Shown: in pieces, positions 1-8,519 of the stretch
How the letters are laid out: the number at the start of each line of letters is the position of its first letter
Position numbering within the stretch: position 1 is the stretch's first letter
From: CAWIJJ01 sp963836405
GTDB taxonomy: Bacteria; Acidobacteriota; Terriglobia; Bryobacterales; Bryobacteraceae
Reading direction: 5' to 3'
NCBI GenBank assembly: GCA_963836405.1
Contig: CAWIJL010000005.1
Location: forward strand, 248,001 to 312,000
DNA: 64,000 bases
The notes under the pieces: generated by a model
Database searches by the model: none
The model's input: only the letters and a program-made list of their open reading frames with translations
What the model was told of the DNA's origin: nothing
Made by a program: the position numbers and the translations under genes

Positions 1-2
1 CG

Positions 3-743
3 CTCGATTACACCATTCAGGGCGATAACCTTCAAGTGGCGCGCGTCCGCCTGAAACCGGGGCAGGACCTGTACGCCGAAGCGGGCAAGATGGTGTACAA
101 GACGCCCAACGTCGTGTGGGAAACGCGCATGAGCGGCGAAACGATCGGGCAGAAACTGATGGGCGCGCTGAAGCGCACGGTGACGGGTGAATCGCTGTTT
201 CTCACTTACTTCCGTTCCGAGGGTCAGGGCGAGGTGGGATTCGCGGGAAACTATCCGGGCCGCATTCAGGTGTTCGAACTGCCTCCCGGCAAGACGGTGC
301 TGGCGCAGCGCGACAGCTTCTTATTCGCGCAAAGCTCGGTGCAGTTCAGCGTGGCGCTGGTGAAGAAAATCGGCGCGGGATTCTTTGGCGGGGAAGGCTT
401 CATCCTGGAGAAATTTACCGGGCCGGGGGCGGTCTTCATCCACGGCGGCGGCGATTTCATCGAATTCGATCTCGCCGGCGGACAGACTTTGCAAGTGGAC
501 ACCGGCTGCATCGTGGCGTTCGACGATTCGGTGGCCTACGACATCCAGTTCGTGGGAGGAATTAAAACCGCGATCTTTGGCGGAGAGGGATTGTTCCTGG
601 CCACGCTCACGGGACCGGGACACGTCGTGATCCAAAGCATGACGCTGCAAAAGCTGCGCCGCGAAGTGGCGCCGACCAAGACCGGCGGCGACGAACGCGG
701 ACCGCTGGGCGCGCTGGGCGGGATTTTCAATTCGGAAGATTGA
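3..743 (+). CDS. AIM24 family protein, 5' end cut by window edge
   Basis: The reading frame is open to the left edge, so the start lies outside the window; a GTG at 36 is only an internal candidate. The visible protein opens with residues reading DYTIQGDNLQ and continues with KPGQDLYAEAGKMVY, typical of the AIM24 (TIGR00266-like) family. It then shows several beta-rich, glycine-rich repeats (GGEGFILEKFTGPG near the middle, GGEGLFLATLTGPG near the end), the duplicated beta-helix pattern of this family. The C-terminus is a short charged tail. The bacterial proteins are of unknown function; the mitochondrial relative supports inner-membrane organisation. No signal peptide can be judged because the N-terminus is missing. 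It converges on the small minus-strand gene at 795-938. Confidence 0.85.
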   Translation, partial: LDYTIQGDNLQVARVRLKPGQDLYAEAGKMVYKTPNVVWETRMSGETIGQKLMGALKRTVTGESLFLTYFRSEGQGEVGFAGNYPGRIQVFELPPGKTVLAQRDSFLFAQSSVQFSVALVKKIGAGFFGGEGFILEKFTGPGAVFIHGGGDFIEFDLAGGQTLQVDTGCIVAFDDSVAYDIQFVGGIKTAIFGGEGLFLATLTGPGHVVIQSMTLQKLRREVAPTKTGGDERGPLGALGGIFNSED

Positions 744-794
744 TGGGCGCGGCGGGCGTCGCGGGTGAGGGTCCGCGACGCCGGACGGTTTTGG

Positions 795-938
795 TCAGGC
801 CTTCGTGTTCCTGGGGCCGCGGCCGGTGTTCTTCATTTTCTTGTCTTCGCGGCGCGCGGTGGTCTTTTTGTTGGTTGCGGGTTGATTGGGGGCGAAATCG
901 GGAATGTTCGAATCGCCCGTGTTGTTTTGAATCGGCAT
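795..938 (-). CDS. Small basic protein of 47 residues, function unknown
   Basis: An ATG at 938 opens a 47-codon frame ending in TGA at 795-797. The protein starts MPIQNNTGDSNIPDF and turns strongly basic in its second half (NKKTTARREDKKMKN), ending GPRNTKA. The start is preceded by a purine-rich stretch containing GAGAGGAAGAAAG, a convincing ribosome binding site. It lies 21 bases downstream of the kinase gene on the same strand and could be cotranscribed with it. I do not recognise the family. The composition (asparagine/threonine-rich head, lysine/arginine-rich tail, no hydrophobic segment) suggests a soluble, possibly nucleic-acid-binding or disordered protein; that is inference. Confidence 0.6.
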   Translation of the reverse strand: MPIQNNTGDSNIPDFAPNQPATNKKTTARREDKKMKNTGRGPRNTKA

Positions 939-959
939 TTTCTTTCTTCCTCTCTGGTG

Positions 960-3521
960 TCAGTTGCGGGCTGATCCACGCAGGGATTGCAGCTCCGGGT
1001 CTTGCAAAATCGTGGTTTCCGGGTAGCCGGACTTTGCGGCCAGCGCGAGTTGTGCCAGCGCTCTCGGCCGCTGCCGCACCAGTTCGAATACTGTCACGGA
1101 ATTGACCACCACTCTCACGTCTTTTGGCGCGAGTTCCAGCGCCTTGCGGATGTCGCGTTCCGCCGCGGCCCGTTCGCCGAGCTTGGCGGAGTACAGGGCG
1201 CGGCAGCTCAAGGCATAGCCGTTGCGCGGATTGGTGGCGACGGCGCGGCTGGCGACGTCCCTGGCGAGCCGGTAGGTTTCCGGGGCCTTGCCGGCCAGTT
1301 CCGGGGTCCAGCGATAGCTGTCCGCCAGGTTGCCGAGAATCGTATAGGATTTGCCGGCGGCCAGATCGGACGCCTTCTCGTTCCACAAAGCCGCCTCGCG
1401 ATAGCGGCCCTGTTCGAAGCGGACGTTGGCCAGCATCAGGTATGCCGAGGCGGCCGGCTTCGGCTGAATGGCGATGGCGCGCGCCGCCCCTTCGGCCGCG
1501 CGGTCGTACTCCCGCAGGCTGAGGTGGACGCTGGCCAGGTTGCCGAGTGCGATGGCGTTGTCGGGCGTCATGCGCGTGACCTTCGCAAACGCTTCCTCGG
1601 CTTCGCGGTAGCGGCCGCGGTTGTTGAGGAACGTGCCGAAACTGGTGAGCGTGATCCAATCGTCGGGGCGGAGGGTCACGGCTTTGCGGTAAGCGGCCTC
1701 GGCTTCCTCGAAGCGCGACTGCGCGGCCAGCGCCTGCGCGAGGCCGCGGTGGGCCACGGAATTGACCGGGTCGAGTTGGAGCGCGCGTTCGTATTGGCGG
1801 GCGGCGGATTGCGAATCTCCGGTGGCGGCGAACACGGTGCCGAGATTGGCGTGGGCGGCGGCGATACGGTCGTCGATTTCGGTGGCGCGCAGTCCCAGGT
1901 CGCGGGCCTCGTCGAGGTCGCGCAGGTTCTTGGACTCGCGGTACCGGCGCCAGTGCGCTTCGCTCAGGCTGGCGTAGGCGGCGGCGAATCTGGGATCGCG
2001 CGCGATGGCATCGCGGAGCAGCGATATGGCGTTTTCGATGTTGCCCGGCTTGTCATAACGTTGGAGCGCGCCTCGCGCCTGCACGTACAGGTCGTAGGCG
2101 CTGCCGCTCGAGGTGCGTTCGCGCGCGAGCGTGCTCCTCTCCTGTTGCGCCATGGCGAGGTTGAGCAGGCCCGCGGTCTGCTCCACGGCCCGGTCCATGA
2201 GATTCGAGAGTTCCGAGACCGGAGCGGAACCGCTCCAGGCTGCGATCTTTGCCGAGGAGCCGGTATCGACCAGGTTGGCGGTGAGGCGGACGGCGCCGGC
2301 GGTGCGGCGCACGCTTCCGGAGATGACCAGGTTGGCGCCGAGGTTGCGGCGGGCGGCTTCGGCGGTGGCCGTGGCGCGGTTCCGCACTTCGCCTGCCGGG
2401 ACCACGGTCAGGGACGGATGAAACTGCTGCATACGCATGAGCGCGTTCGACAGCGTGTCGGCCAGGCCTTCGCAAAACGCCTGGTTGGCGGGATCGGCGC
2501 CCACGTTCTGAAACGGGAGCACGGCCACGTGCAACTGGCGCGGCAGTTCACGATGGGCGCGCCAGAGCCGGTACTGGTTGCGCGCAACGGGGAAGGCGAC
2601 GGCCGCGAGGATCAGTAGAACCATGGCGGCGGCGAAGCGGCCCCACATCGCGGCGAGCGAAGTCCGGGTATTCACGGCGGCCAGCGCGGCGGACACTTCG
2701 CGCATGGAGCGATAGCGCCGCGCGGGATCCTTTTCGAGGCAGCGGGCCGCGATGCGGTCGAGCTTGCGGGGCACTTCCGGATTCAAACGGCTGGCGGGCG
2801 CGGGGCGGTCGTGCAGCACGGCGGCCAGGGTGCCCACGCGGGAATCGCGCGCGAACGGCGAATGGCCGGTCAGCATTTCATACAATACGGCGCCGAAGGA
2901 AAAGATGTCGGAGCGCGCGTCGAGCGCCCGGCCCTGCGCCTGTTCCGGCGACATATATTCGGGCGTTCCGGTGATTACGCCGGGGCGGGTTTCGGCGGAC
3001 AGCGAAAGCGTCAGGGCCGCTTCGCCGGCCGTGGTGCGTTCGGGCGGCAGGCGTTTGGCCAGGCCGAAATCGAGCACCTTGACTATGCCCTCGGAGGTCA
3101 CCATGAGGTTGGAGGGCTTGAGGTCGCGATGCAGAATGCCCGCCTCGTGAGCCTGCGCGACCGCGCCCGCCGTCTGCCTCGCGAACACCAGCGCCTCGGC
3201 CACCGTGTAACCTCCGGCGGCGATCCATTCGCCGAGTGTGCAGCCATCCACGTGCTCCATGGCGATGTAGGCGAGGTTGCCGGACTCGCCGATGTCGTAG
3301 ATGGTCACGATGTTGGGATGGTTGAGGGCGGAGGCGGCGCGGGCTTCCTGCAAGAAACGGCGGCGGCCGTCGCCGGAAGCGTCGGGCGGGAGAATCTTGA
3401 GTGCCACCGTTCGTTCCAGGCGCGTGTCCTGCGCCCGGTAGACCACACCCATGCCTCCGGCACCGATCCGTTCCGCAATCTCGTAATGATCGACCCGCTC
3501 GCTGATCATCTCTGGTGCCAT
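960..3521 (-). CDS. Membrane-anchored Ser/Thr protein kinase with TolB/FlgO-like and TPR domains
   Basis: 853 residues from the ATG at 3521. The N-terminal 280 residues are a PknB-type kinase: glycine loop GAGGMGVVY at 20-28, the ATP-binding lysine in VALK (Lys42), the catalytic loop HRDLKPSN near 133-140, the DFGLAK metal-binding motif, and GTPEYMSPEQ in the activation segment. One membrane helix follows near 295-315, placing the C-terminal half outside the cytoplasm. The outer part starts with a TolB/FlgO-like domain (VAVLPFQN) and continues with about eight TPRs. This kinase-TM-TPR architecture is common in Acidobacteria. The same TolB-like plus TPR layout recurs in the lipoprotein-like protein at 9467-11440. 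Substrates are unknown. The gene lies 79 bases downstream of the penicillin acylase gene on the same strand. Confidence 0.93.
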   Translation of the reverse strand: MAPEMISERVDHYEIAERIGAGGMGVVYRAQDTRLERTVALKILPPDASGDGRRRFLQEARAASALNHPNIVTIYDIGESGNLAYIAMEHVDGCTLGEWIAAGGYTVAEALVFARQTAGAVAQAHEAGILHRDLKPSNLMVTSEGIVKVLDFGLAKRLPPERTTAGEAALTLSLSAETRPGVITGTPEYMSPEQAQGRALDARSDIFSFGAVLYEMLTGHSPFARDSRVGTLAAVLHDRPAPASRLNPEVPRKLDRIAARCLEKDPARRYRSMREVSAALAAVNTRTSLAAMWGRFAAAMVLLILAAVAFPVARNQYRLWRAHRELPRQLHVAVLPFQNVGADPANQAFCEGLADTLSNALMRMQQFHPSLTVVPAGEVRNRATATAEAARRNLGANLVISGSVRRTAGAVRLTANLVDTGSSAKIAAWSGSAPVSELSNLMDRAVEQTAGLLNLAMAQQERSTLARERTSSGSAYDLYVQARGALQRYDKPGNIENAISLLRDAIARDPRFAAAYASLSEAHWRRYRESKNLRDLDEARDLGLRATEIDDRIAAAHANLGTVFAATGDSQSAARQYERALQLDPVNSVAHRGLAQALAAQSRFEEAEAAYRKAVTLRPDDWITLTSFGTFLNNRGRYREAEEAFAKVTRMTPDNAIALGNLASVHLSLREYDRAAEGAARAIAIQPKPAASAYLMLANVRFEQGRYREAALWNEKASDLAAGKSYTILGNLADSYRWTPELAGKAPETYRLARDVASRAVATNPRNGYALSCRALYSAKLGERAAAERDIRKALELAPKDVRVVVNSVTVFELVRQRPRALAQLALAAKSGYPETTILQDPELQSLRGSARN

Positions 3522-3600
3522 TCTCTATTGGTAGACGCGCAGGCAATACGCGGAACGGCTCAAGGGATGCGTGCCGCACGGAGTCGAATTTGTAACTTGT

Positions 3601-5829
3601 TCAGCGGGTGGACGGCCGGAACTCGAGCGTGCTCTCGGGTTTTACACTCCGGAACTGCATGGGATAACTGGTGCCGTAGTAATAGGCGTCCCACTGGTCG
3701 CGATAGTGCCGTGCGAGGATCTGGCCGGATTGCCCGATTTGAATGTTGAGCAGCGAACGCTCCCAGTCTCCCAGGTCGGCATTCATGCGCATGGAGGGGG
3801 CGAGGGAGGGGGTGGTCTGTTTCACGGTCAGCGCGGAGCCGTTCATCTCCACCGGGCCGATGTCGAAGTATTTGCCGAGGACGGGCACTTCGTGCACTAC
3901 GGGATGGTTGATGCGCACGCGGAGCAGGTTGCCGTAGCGCCATTTGGTGAGATCCCGCCCTTGCATCCGCATGCCTTCATCGATGGCGTCCACGGTAGCC
4001 TGGAGCAGCATCTGGTCGTAGTCGTCGAACCAGCCGGCGGGCCGCTCCCGCAGCAGTTTCTCGATCACCGAGGGCGCCATGCGATCCACGTACGCCGTCC
4101 CTTTGCCGGGAGACGCTTTTTCGCCCACGGCCGTGCGGATGTGGCGGAAGATCAGTTCGGTCAGCACGGGCGCGGCCTCGTCCTTCATGACCTGTCCATT
4201 CCACGAGCGGAGGATGCCGAGGGCGGCGTCCAGGCTGGGGGTGTGGGCCTTGCGCTTGTCGCAGGCGGCGATCGTCTGCGCGGCAAGGAATTTGGCGAAG
4301 GCGGAATACACGTCGCGCTGAACCGAGAGCAGGTCCGCGGCATGCCAGTCCTTGCGCGCCAGCAGCCGGTTGCGAACCTGCGTGGAGCGGTGCGGTGTGG
4401 CGAAGTAGCCGTTCACGGTGTAAGGGTAATCGGGCGGAAACGGGTTCTGGTTGGAAGTGACGATCATGCCCGACGGCGGGTTGTAGGCCGAGGGCAACTG
4501 GTCGAAGGGGATGAAGCCGTTCCATTCGAACTGGCCGGTGGAGCCGTCCACGGGCACGTCGCCGGCATAGCCGCGACGGACGGGCAGACTGCCGGCGGTC
4601 TGGTATCCGATATTGCCATCCACGTCCGCGTAAACGAAGTTGGACCCCGGCGCCGCAAAGCGGGTGAGCGCGGTGCGGAACTGTTCCCAGTTCTGGGCGC
4701 GGTCGAGTTCGAGGATGGGGTATTGAAGAATGCCAGGTTCGGCGGCGGTCCAGCGGAGGGAAAGCAACTGCTTGCCGTCGCTCACCAGGACGGGACCGTG
4801 CCGCGTCACCGGAACCTGCATTTGGACGGGCGTGCGGCCCTTCACGCGGATCACTTCGGTTTCGACGCGCAGCGGCTCCGCCTGACCTTGAAACAGGTAG
4901 CGGCCGGAGCGCTCGTCGATTTTTTCGGAATAGAGATCCTGCACGTCGAAGTGTAGATTGGTGATGCCCCAGGCGATGCGCTGGTTATGTCCGACGATCA
5001 CGCCGGGAACGCCCGGCAGGGCCACTCCGGACACGTCGAGGCCCGGCGCGGTCAGATGCACCATGTACCAGATGGAGGGCAGGGAATACTCGAGGTGCAT
5101 ATCGCTCGAAAGCAGCGGTTTGCCGGAGGCGGTGAAACGGCCGCTCAAGGCCCACCCGTTCGAGCCCGGCTGAAACTCGCCGCCGGCCCGGACCGGCAGC
5201 AGGAAGTTCACCTTGGCTGGGTCGCCTCCGGCCAGCAACTGCTGCTTGACGATTTCCTCTTTCCAGCTCGTGGTCAGGTTGCGAATCATGTTCAGCGAAA
5301 TCAGGAGGCAGTCTACGACGCTCCAGGGCCGGGGCTGGTATCCGGCCAGCGTGAACTCCACGGGGAGCCGTTTGAGATGGCTCGAAAGGTACTCATTCAG
5401 ACCGCGCGTATAAGCGGCTAAAACCGCACGGTCCGCCGGAGCAAGCGTGGCGTACGCGTCTTCCGCGATGCGGCGCAGGCGGAGGCGGCGCGATTCGCGG
5501 TCGGTTTCGAGGGCCAGCGGTCCGAACACTTCCGAGAGTTCACCGGCCGTGAACCGCCGCAGGAGGTCCATCTGAAACAGCCGGTCCTGCGCGGTGACGT
5601 ACCCCTGCACGAAGAGTGCGTCGTCGATACTGGCGGCGTGAATGTGCGGAACGCCACGCTCGTCGAACTGAACCGTGGCGGATGCGGCCACCGGGACCTC
5701 GATGGACCCGGTGTGTTGGGGGAGGGGGCGGAGAACAAAGATGTAGCCGGCCACGAGGGCTGCCACAAGGGCCACCGCCACCAGCAAATTAACAATCCGG
5801 ATCAGCCAGGACAATGGTGAAGAGCTCAT
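3601..5829 (-). CDS. Penicillin acylase family protein (Ntn hydrolase), membrane anchored
   Basis: About 742 residues. I prefer the ATG at 5829; a TTG two codons upstream at 5835 is also possible, and neither has a strong ribosome binding site. A hydrophobic N-terminal helix (residues about 10-30) is a signal anchor or uncleaved signal. The alpha-chain region includes VPHIHAASIDDALFVQGYV, typical of the family. The PGSNGW motif near residue 225 carries the serine that becomes the N-terminal nucleophile of the beta chain after autocatalytic cleavage. LPGVPGVIVGHNQRIAWG follows as in penicillin G and cephalosporin acylases. The natural substrate cannot be read from sequence; amide or acyl-homoserine-lactone hydrolysis are known activities in the family. 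The upstream region holds a terminator-like hairpin and a candidate promoter (see 5964-5997 and 6051-6079). Confidence 0.9.
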   Translation of the reverse strand: MSSSPLSWLIRIVNLLVAVALVAALVAGYIFVLRPLPQHTGSIEVPVAASATVQFDERGVPHIHAASIDDALFVQGYVTAQDRLFQMDLLRRFTAGELSEVFGPLALETDRESRRLRLRRIAEDAYATLAPADRAVLAAYTRGLNEYLSSHLKRLPVEFTLAGYQPRPWSVVDCLLISLNMIRNLTTSWKEEIVKQQLLAGGDPAKVNFLLPVRAGGEFQPGSNGWALSGRFTASGKPLLSSDMHLEYSLPSIWYMVHLTAPGLDVSGVALPGVPGVIVGHNQRIAWGITNLHFDVQDLYSEKIDERSGRYLFQGQAEPLRVETEVIRVKGRTPVQMQVPVTRHGPVLVSDGKQLLSLRWTAAEPGILQYPILELDRAQNWEQFRTALTRFAAPGSNFVYADVDGNIGYQTAGSLPVRRGYAGDVPVDGSTGQFEWNGFIPFDQLPSAYNPPSGMIVTSNQNPFPPDYPYTVNGYFATPHRSTQVRNRLLARKDWHAADLLSVQRDVYSAFAKFLAAQTIAACDKRKAHTPSLDAALGILRSWNGQVMKDEAAPVLTELIFRHIRTAVGEKASPGKGTAYVDRMAPSVIEKLLRERPAGWFDDYDQMLLQATVDAIDEGMRMQGRDLTKWRYGNLLRVRINHPVVHEVPVLGKYFDIGPVEMNGSALTVKQTTPSLAPSMRMNADLGDWERSLLNIQIGQSGQILARHYRDQWDAYYYGTSYPMQFRSVKPESTLEFRPSTR

Positions 5830-5880
5830 CGGCAACGTAAAGACCTATCATAACGTTCGTTTTCGCAAGCAGTTGTGGCC

Positions 5881-5896
5881 GGAGGCGCAAGCCTCC
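5881..5896 (-). other. GCAA-tetraloop type hairpin between terminator and penicillin acylase
   Basis: A perfect six-base-pair inverted repeat, GGAGGC and GCCTCC, encloses the four bases GCAA on the plus strand (TTGC on the minus strand). It lies 50 bases upstream of the penicillin acylase start and could form in the same leader RNA as the terminator-like hairpin. I see no coding sequence in 5836-6091. Confidence 0.35.
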
Positions 5897-5963
5897 CCGC
5901 GGAAGGTAAATTAACTTCTGGCGTTTAAGGTGCGGGTGCTGTAGAATAGCGCAAATATAAAAA

Positions 5964-5997
5964 TGGGCGCCTCCCGGGATACAGGGGAGAGCGCCCA
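5964..5997 (-). terminator. Rho-independent terminator-like hairpin in the penicillin acylase upstream region
   Basis: Read on the minus strand, TGGGCGC and CTCCC pair with GGGAG and GCGCCCA around a nine-base loop, giving 12 base pairs with one bulged T, followed directly by TTTTTATATTT. This is a textbook intrinsic terminator. No complete minus-strand gene lies to its right that would need it. It sits about 135 bases before the penicillin acylase start codon, so it could be an attenuator in that gene's leader or the end of a small RNA. Confidence 0.6.
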
Positions 5998-6050
5998 CCT
6001 ACGTAACGGAGTTAGTTGGTTATCGGATTAGACGGCGGAAAAGCGCAATA

Positions 6051-6079
6051 GTTAGATTTCTCCGGTAGAATATTTTCAA
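6051..6079 (-). promoter_or_regulatory. Candidate sigma-70 promoter upstream of the hairpin
   Basis: On the minus strand TTGAAA (plus 6074-6079) is followed after exactly 17 bases by TCTAAC (plus 6051-6056). The -35 is close to consensus, the -10 is weak. A transcript starting near 6044 would reach the hairpin at 5964-5997 after about 50 bases. On the plus strand a TAGAAT at 6066-6071 overlaps this element and might serve as the -10 of the CorC-like gene that begins at 6092. Confidence 0.35.
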
Positions 6080-6091
6080 GCCGGGTGACAT

Positions 6092-7430
6092 TTGAGCTTC
6101 CGCATTTTCGCCGTTATTCTGATCATCGCGGTGAACGGATTCTTCGCCGCGGCGGAGGTCGCACTACTTTCCGTTCGTCAGTCCCGCCTGCGGCAGATGG
6201 CCGAGGAGGGACGCACCGGGGCGCAGGCCGCGCTCAACCTTCTGTCCAATCCTGGACGTCTGCTTTCCGTCACTCAGGTAGGTGTGACGCTGGCCAGCCT
6301 GGGGCTGGGCTGGGCCGGTGAAGAGACGGTCTACACGCTGCTGCTCGGCGTGGTCGGTCCGCTGATTACCCCGGCCACAGAACCCTACGTGCACGGCTTC
6401 GCCTTCGCCGCGTCGTTTCTGATAATCAGCTACTTTCACGTGGTGCTGGGCGAAGTGGTGCCCAAGAACCTGGCCATCACGAAAGCCGACCGCCTGGCGG
6501 ACCTGGTGGCTCCCGTGCTGCTGCTCTTTTACCGGATCTCCCTGCCGTTTGTAGTGGTGCTCGAGAAGTCCACGCCTGTTGATCACGCGCGCATTGAAGC
6601 TGCAGGGCTCGTCGCACGGAGGCGGCCACTCGGCGGAGGAGTTGAAGCTGATCGTCAGCTCGAGTCGGGGCTTGGGCTACGTGCCGGAAGCGCAGGAGGA
6701 CATGATTCACCGGGTGCTCGACCTGGAAAACGTGATGGTGCGTGAAATCATGGTTTCGCGTAACGACGTGGTGTCGGTCCCGGTGAATGCGACGCTCGAC
6801 CAGGTGCTCGAAACCATGATCGAGGAGCAGCACTCGCGGCTTCCGGTATACGACGGGGCGCCAGAGAAAATCATCGGTATTCTGCACTACAAAGATCTGC
6901 TGCCGATCTGGGAGGAGCGGCGCCGTTCCATCCGCAGTGGGCGGCCGATACGCGCATTCCACGTGGACCGGCTGACCCGGCCGCACCTGGTGGTGCCGGA
7001 AACCAAGCCGATCTCGCAGATGCTGGAAGAGTTCCGCACCGGCCGTTCGCACATGGCGATGGTGGTGGACGAGTTCGGCACGATAGTGGGGATGATCACG
7101 GTGGAGGACGTGCTCGAACAGGTGGTCGGGCGGATCGAGGACGAATACGACGAGAAGCAACTGCGGCGTACGCCGGCCGGTGAAATCGAACTGGACGGCG
7201 CCACGCGCATCCGGGAACTCGAGTCTGAATTCGGGATCGAAATTCCACCAGAAGGGGGTTTCGAGACGCTGGCCGGATTTCTGCTGTTCCAATTGGGCGA
7301 GATTCCGAAGGCGGGACAAGCCGTGGAGTACGGGGGACGGCGGTACACGGTGATGGAGATGGATCGCAACCGGATCGCCAGAGTCCGCCTCGAGAAACTG
7401 CCGGAGCAGTCCACACCCTCTCCGGGGTAG
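6092..7430 (+). pseudogene. CorC/HlyC-type DUF21-CBS transporter-associated protein, frameshifted
   Basis: A TTG at 6092 starts the N-terminal half: three or four membrane helices of the DUF21 (CNNM) domain, with the family signatures NGFFAAAEVALLSVR, GVTLASLGLGW and HVVLGEVVPKNLAI. Around 6571-6578 the frame shifts: the continuation TRALKLQG, two CBS domains (MVREIMVSRNDVVSV, FGTIVGMITVEDVLE) and the C-terminal CorC_HlyC domain are read in the next frame up to 7430. An intact version would need CGCGC where CGC is seen (two missing bases) or one extra base removed. Full length would be about 446 residues, normal for the family, which is linked to Mg2+/Co2+ efflux. The next gene follows after 21 bases. 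Either a true recent mutation or a sequence error. Confidence 0.85.
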
Positions 7431-7451
7431 AATTGGCTCAGCCGCCCACCT

Positions 7452-8519
7452 ATGCTCGGAATCGACCAGAAAGCCGCACGAAGCACCTGGACAGCAGCGC
7501 TCGTGGTGCTGCTCCTGGTGGTGTTGTTCCTGATCCGCCAGACGCTGTTCATTTTCGTACTGGCGTTGTTGTTCGCCTATCTTCTCTCGCCGCTGGTGAA
7601 TCTGCTGGACCGGTTTCTGCCCACCAGCCGCACGCGCACTCCCGCGCTGGCGATGGCCTACGTGATCTTCGTCGGCATCGTGGTGATTGCGGGAATCCAG
7701 ATCGGCACGCGGGTAGTGGAGCAGGCGAACCTGCTGGCCAAGCGGTTCCCGGAGGCGATGCAGAAATGGGAGCAGCCGGCGGCGGAGTCCGGGTCGGTGT
7801 TCGGCTCCCTCAAACAGCAAATCGTGGAAAGGGTCCGGACCGAGATTACTACCCATTCCGGGGACCTGCTTTCCGCCCTGCCGCAGGCGAGCATGCGCAT
7901 CGTCACCATCGCCAGCAATGTCATCTACGTGGTGATCATTCCGGTTCTCGCGTTCTTCTTTCTGAAGGACGGCCGCGTCGCGCGACACCACATCCTGGAG
8001 ATGGTGGAAGACGGACCGAAAAGGGACCTATTGGACGACGTGCTGGCGGACGTGCACCTGCTCCTGGCCCACTATATGCGCGCGCTGGTGCTGCTCTCCT
8101 TCGCCACCTTCGTGACGTACTCCATCTTTTTTGCGATACTCGGCGTCCCTTATAGCGCATTGCTGTCGGTGGTGGCGGCGCTGCTCGAGTTCATCCCCAT
8201 GATCGGGCCGCTGACGGCGGCGGTGGTGATCCTGCTGGTGGGCGGAGTGGGCGGCGCTTCGGTGCTGGCGATTCTGATCTTTCTGCTGGCTTACCGCATG
8301 TTTCAGGATTACGTGCTGTCGCCTCACCTGATGGGGCACGGAGTGGAACTGCATCCGCTGCTGGTGCTGTTCGGCGTGTTTGCCGGGGCGGAAGTGGCGG
8401 GAGTGCCGGGGACCTTTCTTTCGGTGCCGGTGCTGGCGCTGGTCCGCATCGTCTATCTCCGCATCCGCAAAGCGCGCCTGAACGCGCGGATGGTGGACCG
8501 CCCCACGCTCACCACATGA
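7452..8519 (+). CDS. AI-2E family transporter (PerM-like permease)
   Basis: 355 residues with about eight predicted membrane helices in the family pattern: two at the N-terminus, a soluble stretch with an amphipathic segment around 100-150, then a block of helices. Typical pieces are LFAYLLSPLVNLLDR near the start, VAALLEFIPMIGPLTAAVV in the central signature and SPHLMGHGVELHPL towards the end. The family exports small solutes; named examples are the E. coli AI-2 exporter and PerM/YhhT, but others act as Na+/H+ antiporters, so the substrate is open. Its stop overlaps the start of the following gene by four bases (ATGA), indicating translational coupling with the HupE-like protein. Confidence 0.92.
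   Translation: MLGIDQKAARSTWTAALVVLLLVVLFLIRQTLFIFVLALLFAYLLSPLVNLLDRFLPTSRTRTPALAMAYVIFVGIVVIAGIQIGTRVVEQANLLAKRFPEAMQKWEQPAAESGSVFGSLKQQIVERVRTEITTHSGDLLSALPQASMRIVTIASNVIYVVIIPVLAFFFLKDGRVARHHILEMVEDGPKRDLLDDVLADVHLLLAHYMRALVLLSFATFVTYSIFFAILGVPYSALLSVVAALLEFIPMIGPLTAAVVILLVGGVGGASVLAILIFLLAYRMFQDYVLSPHLMGHGVELHPLLVLFGVFAGAEVAGVPGTFLSVPVLALVRIVYLRIRKARLNARMVDRPTLTT

Noticed and set aside
727..1659. Minus-strand frame of 310 codons
   Set aside because: Shadow of the kinase gene; the short 47-residue frame at 795-938 has the better start and ribosome site.
6477..7991. Minus-strand frame of 504 codons
   Set aside because: Opposite the CorC-like and AI-2E genes, which carry the conserved motifs.
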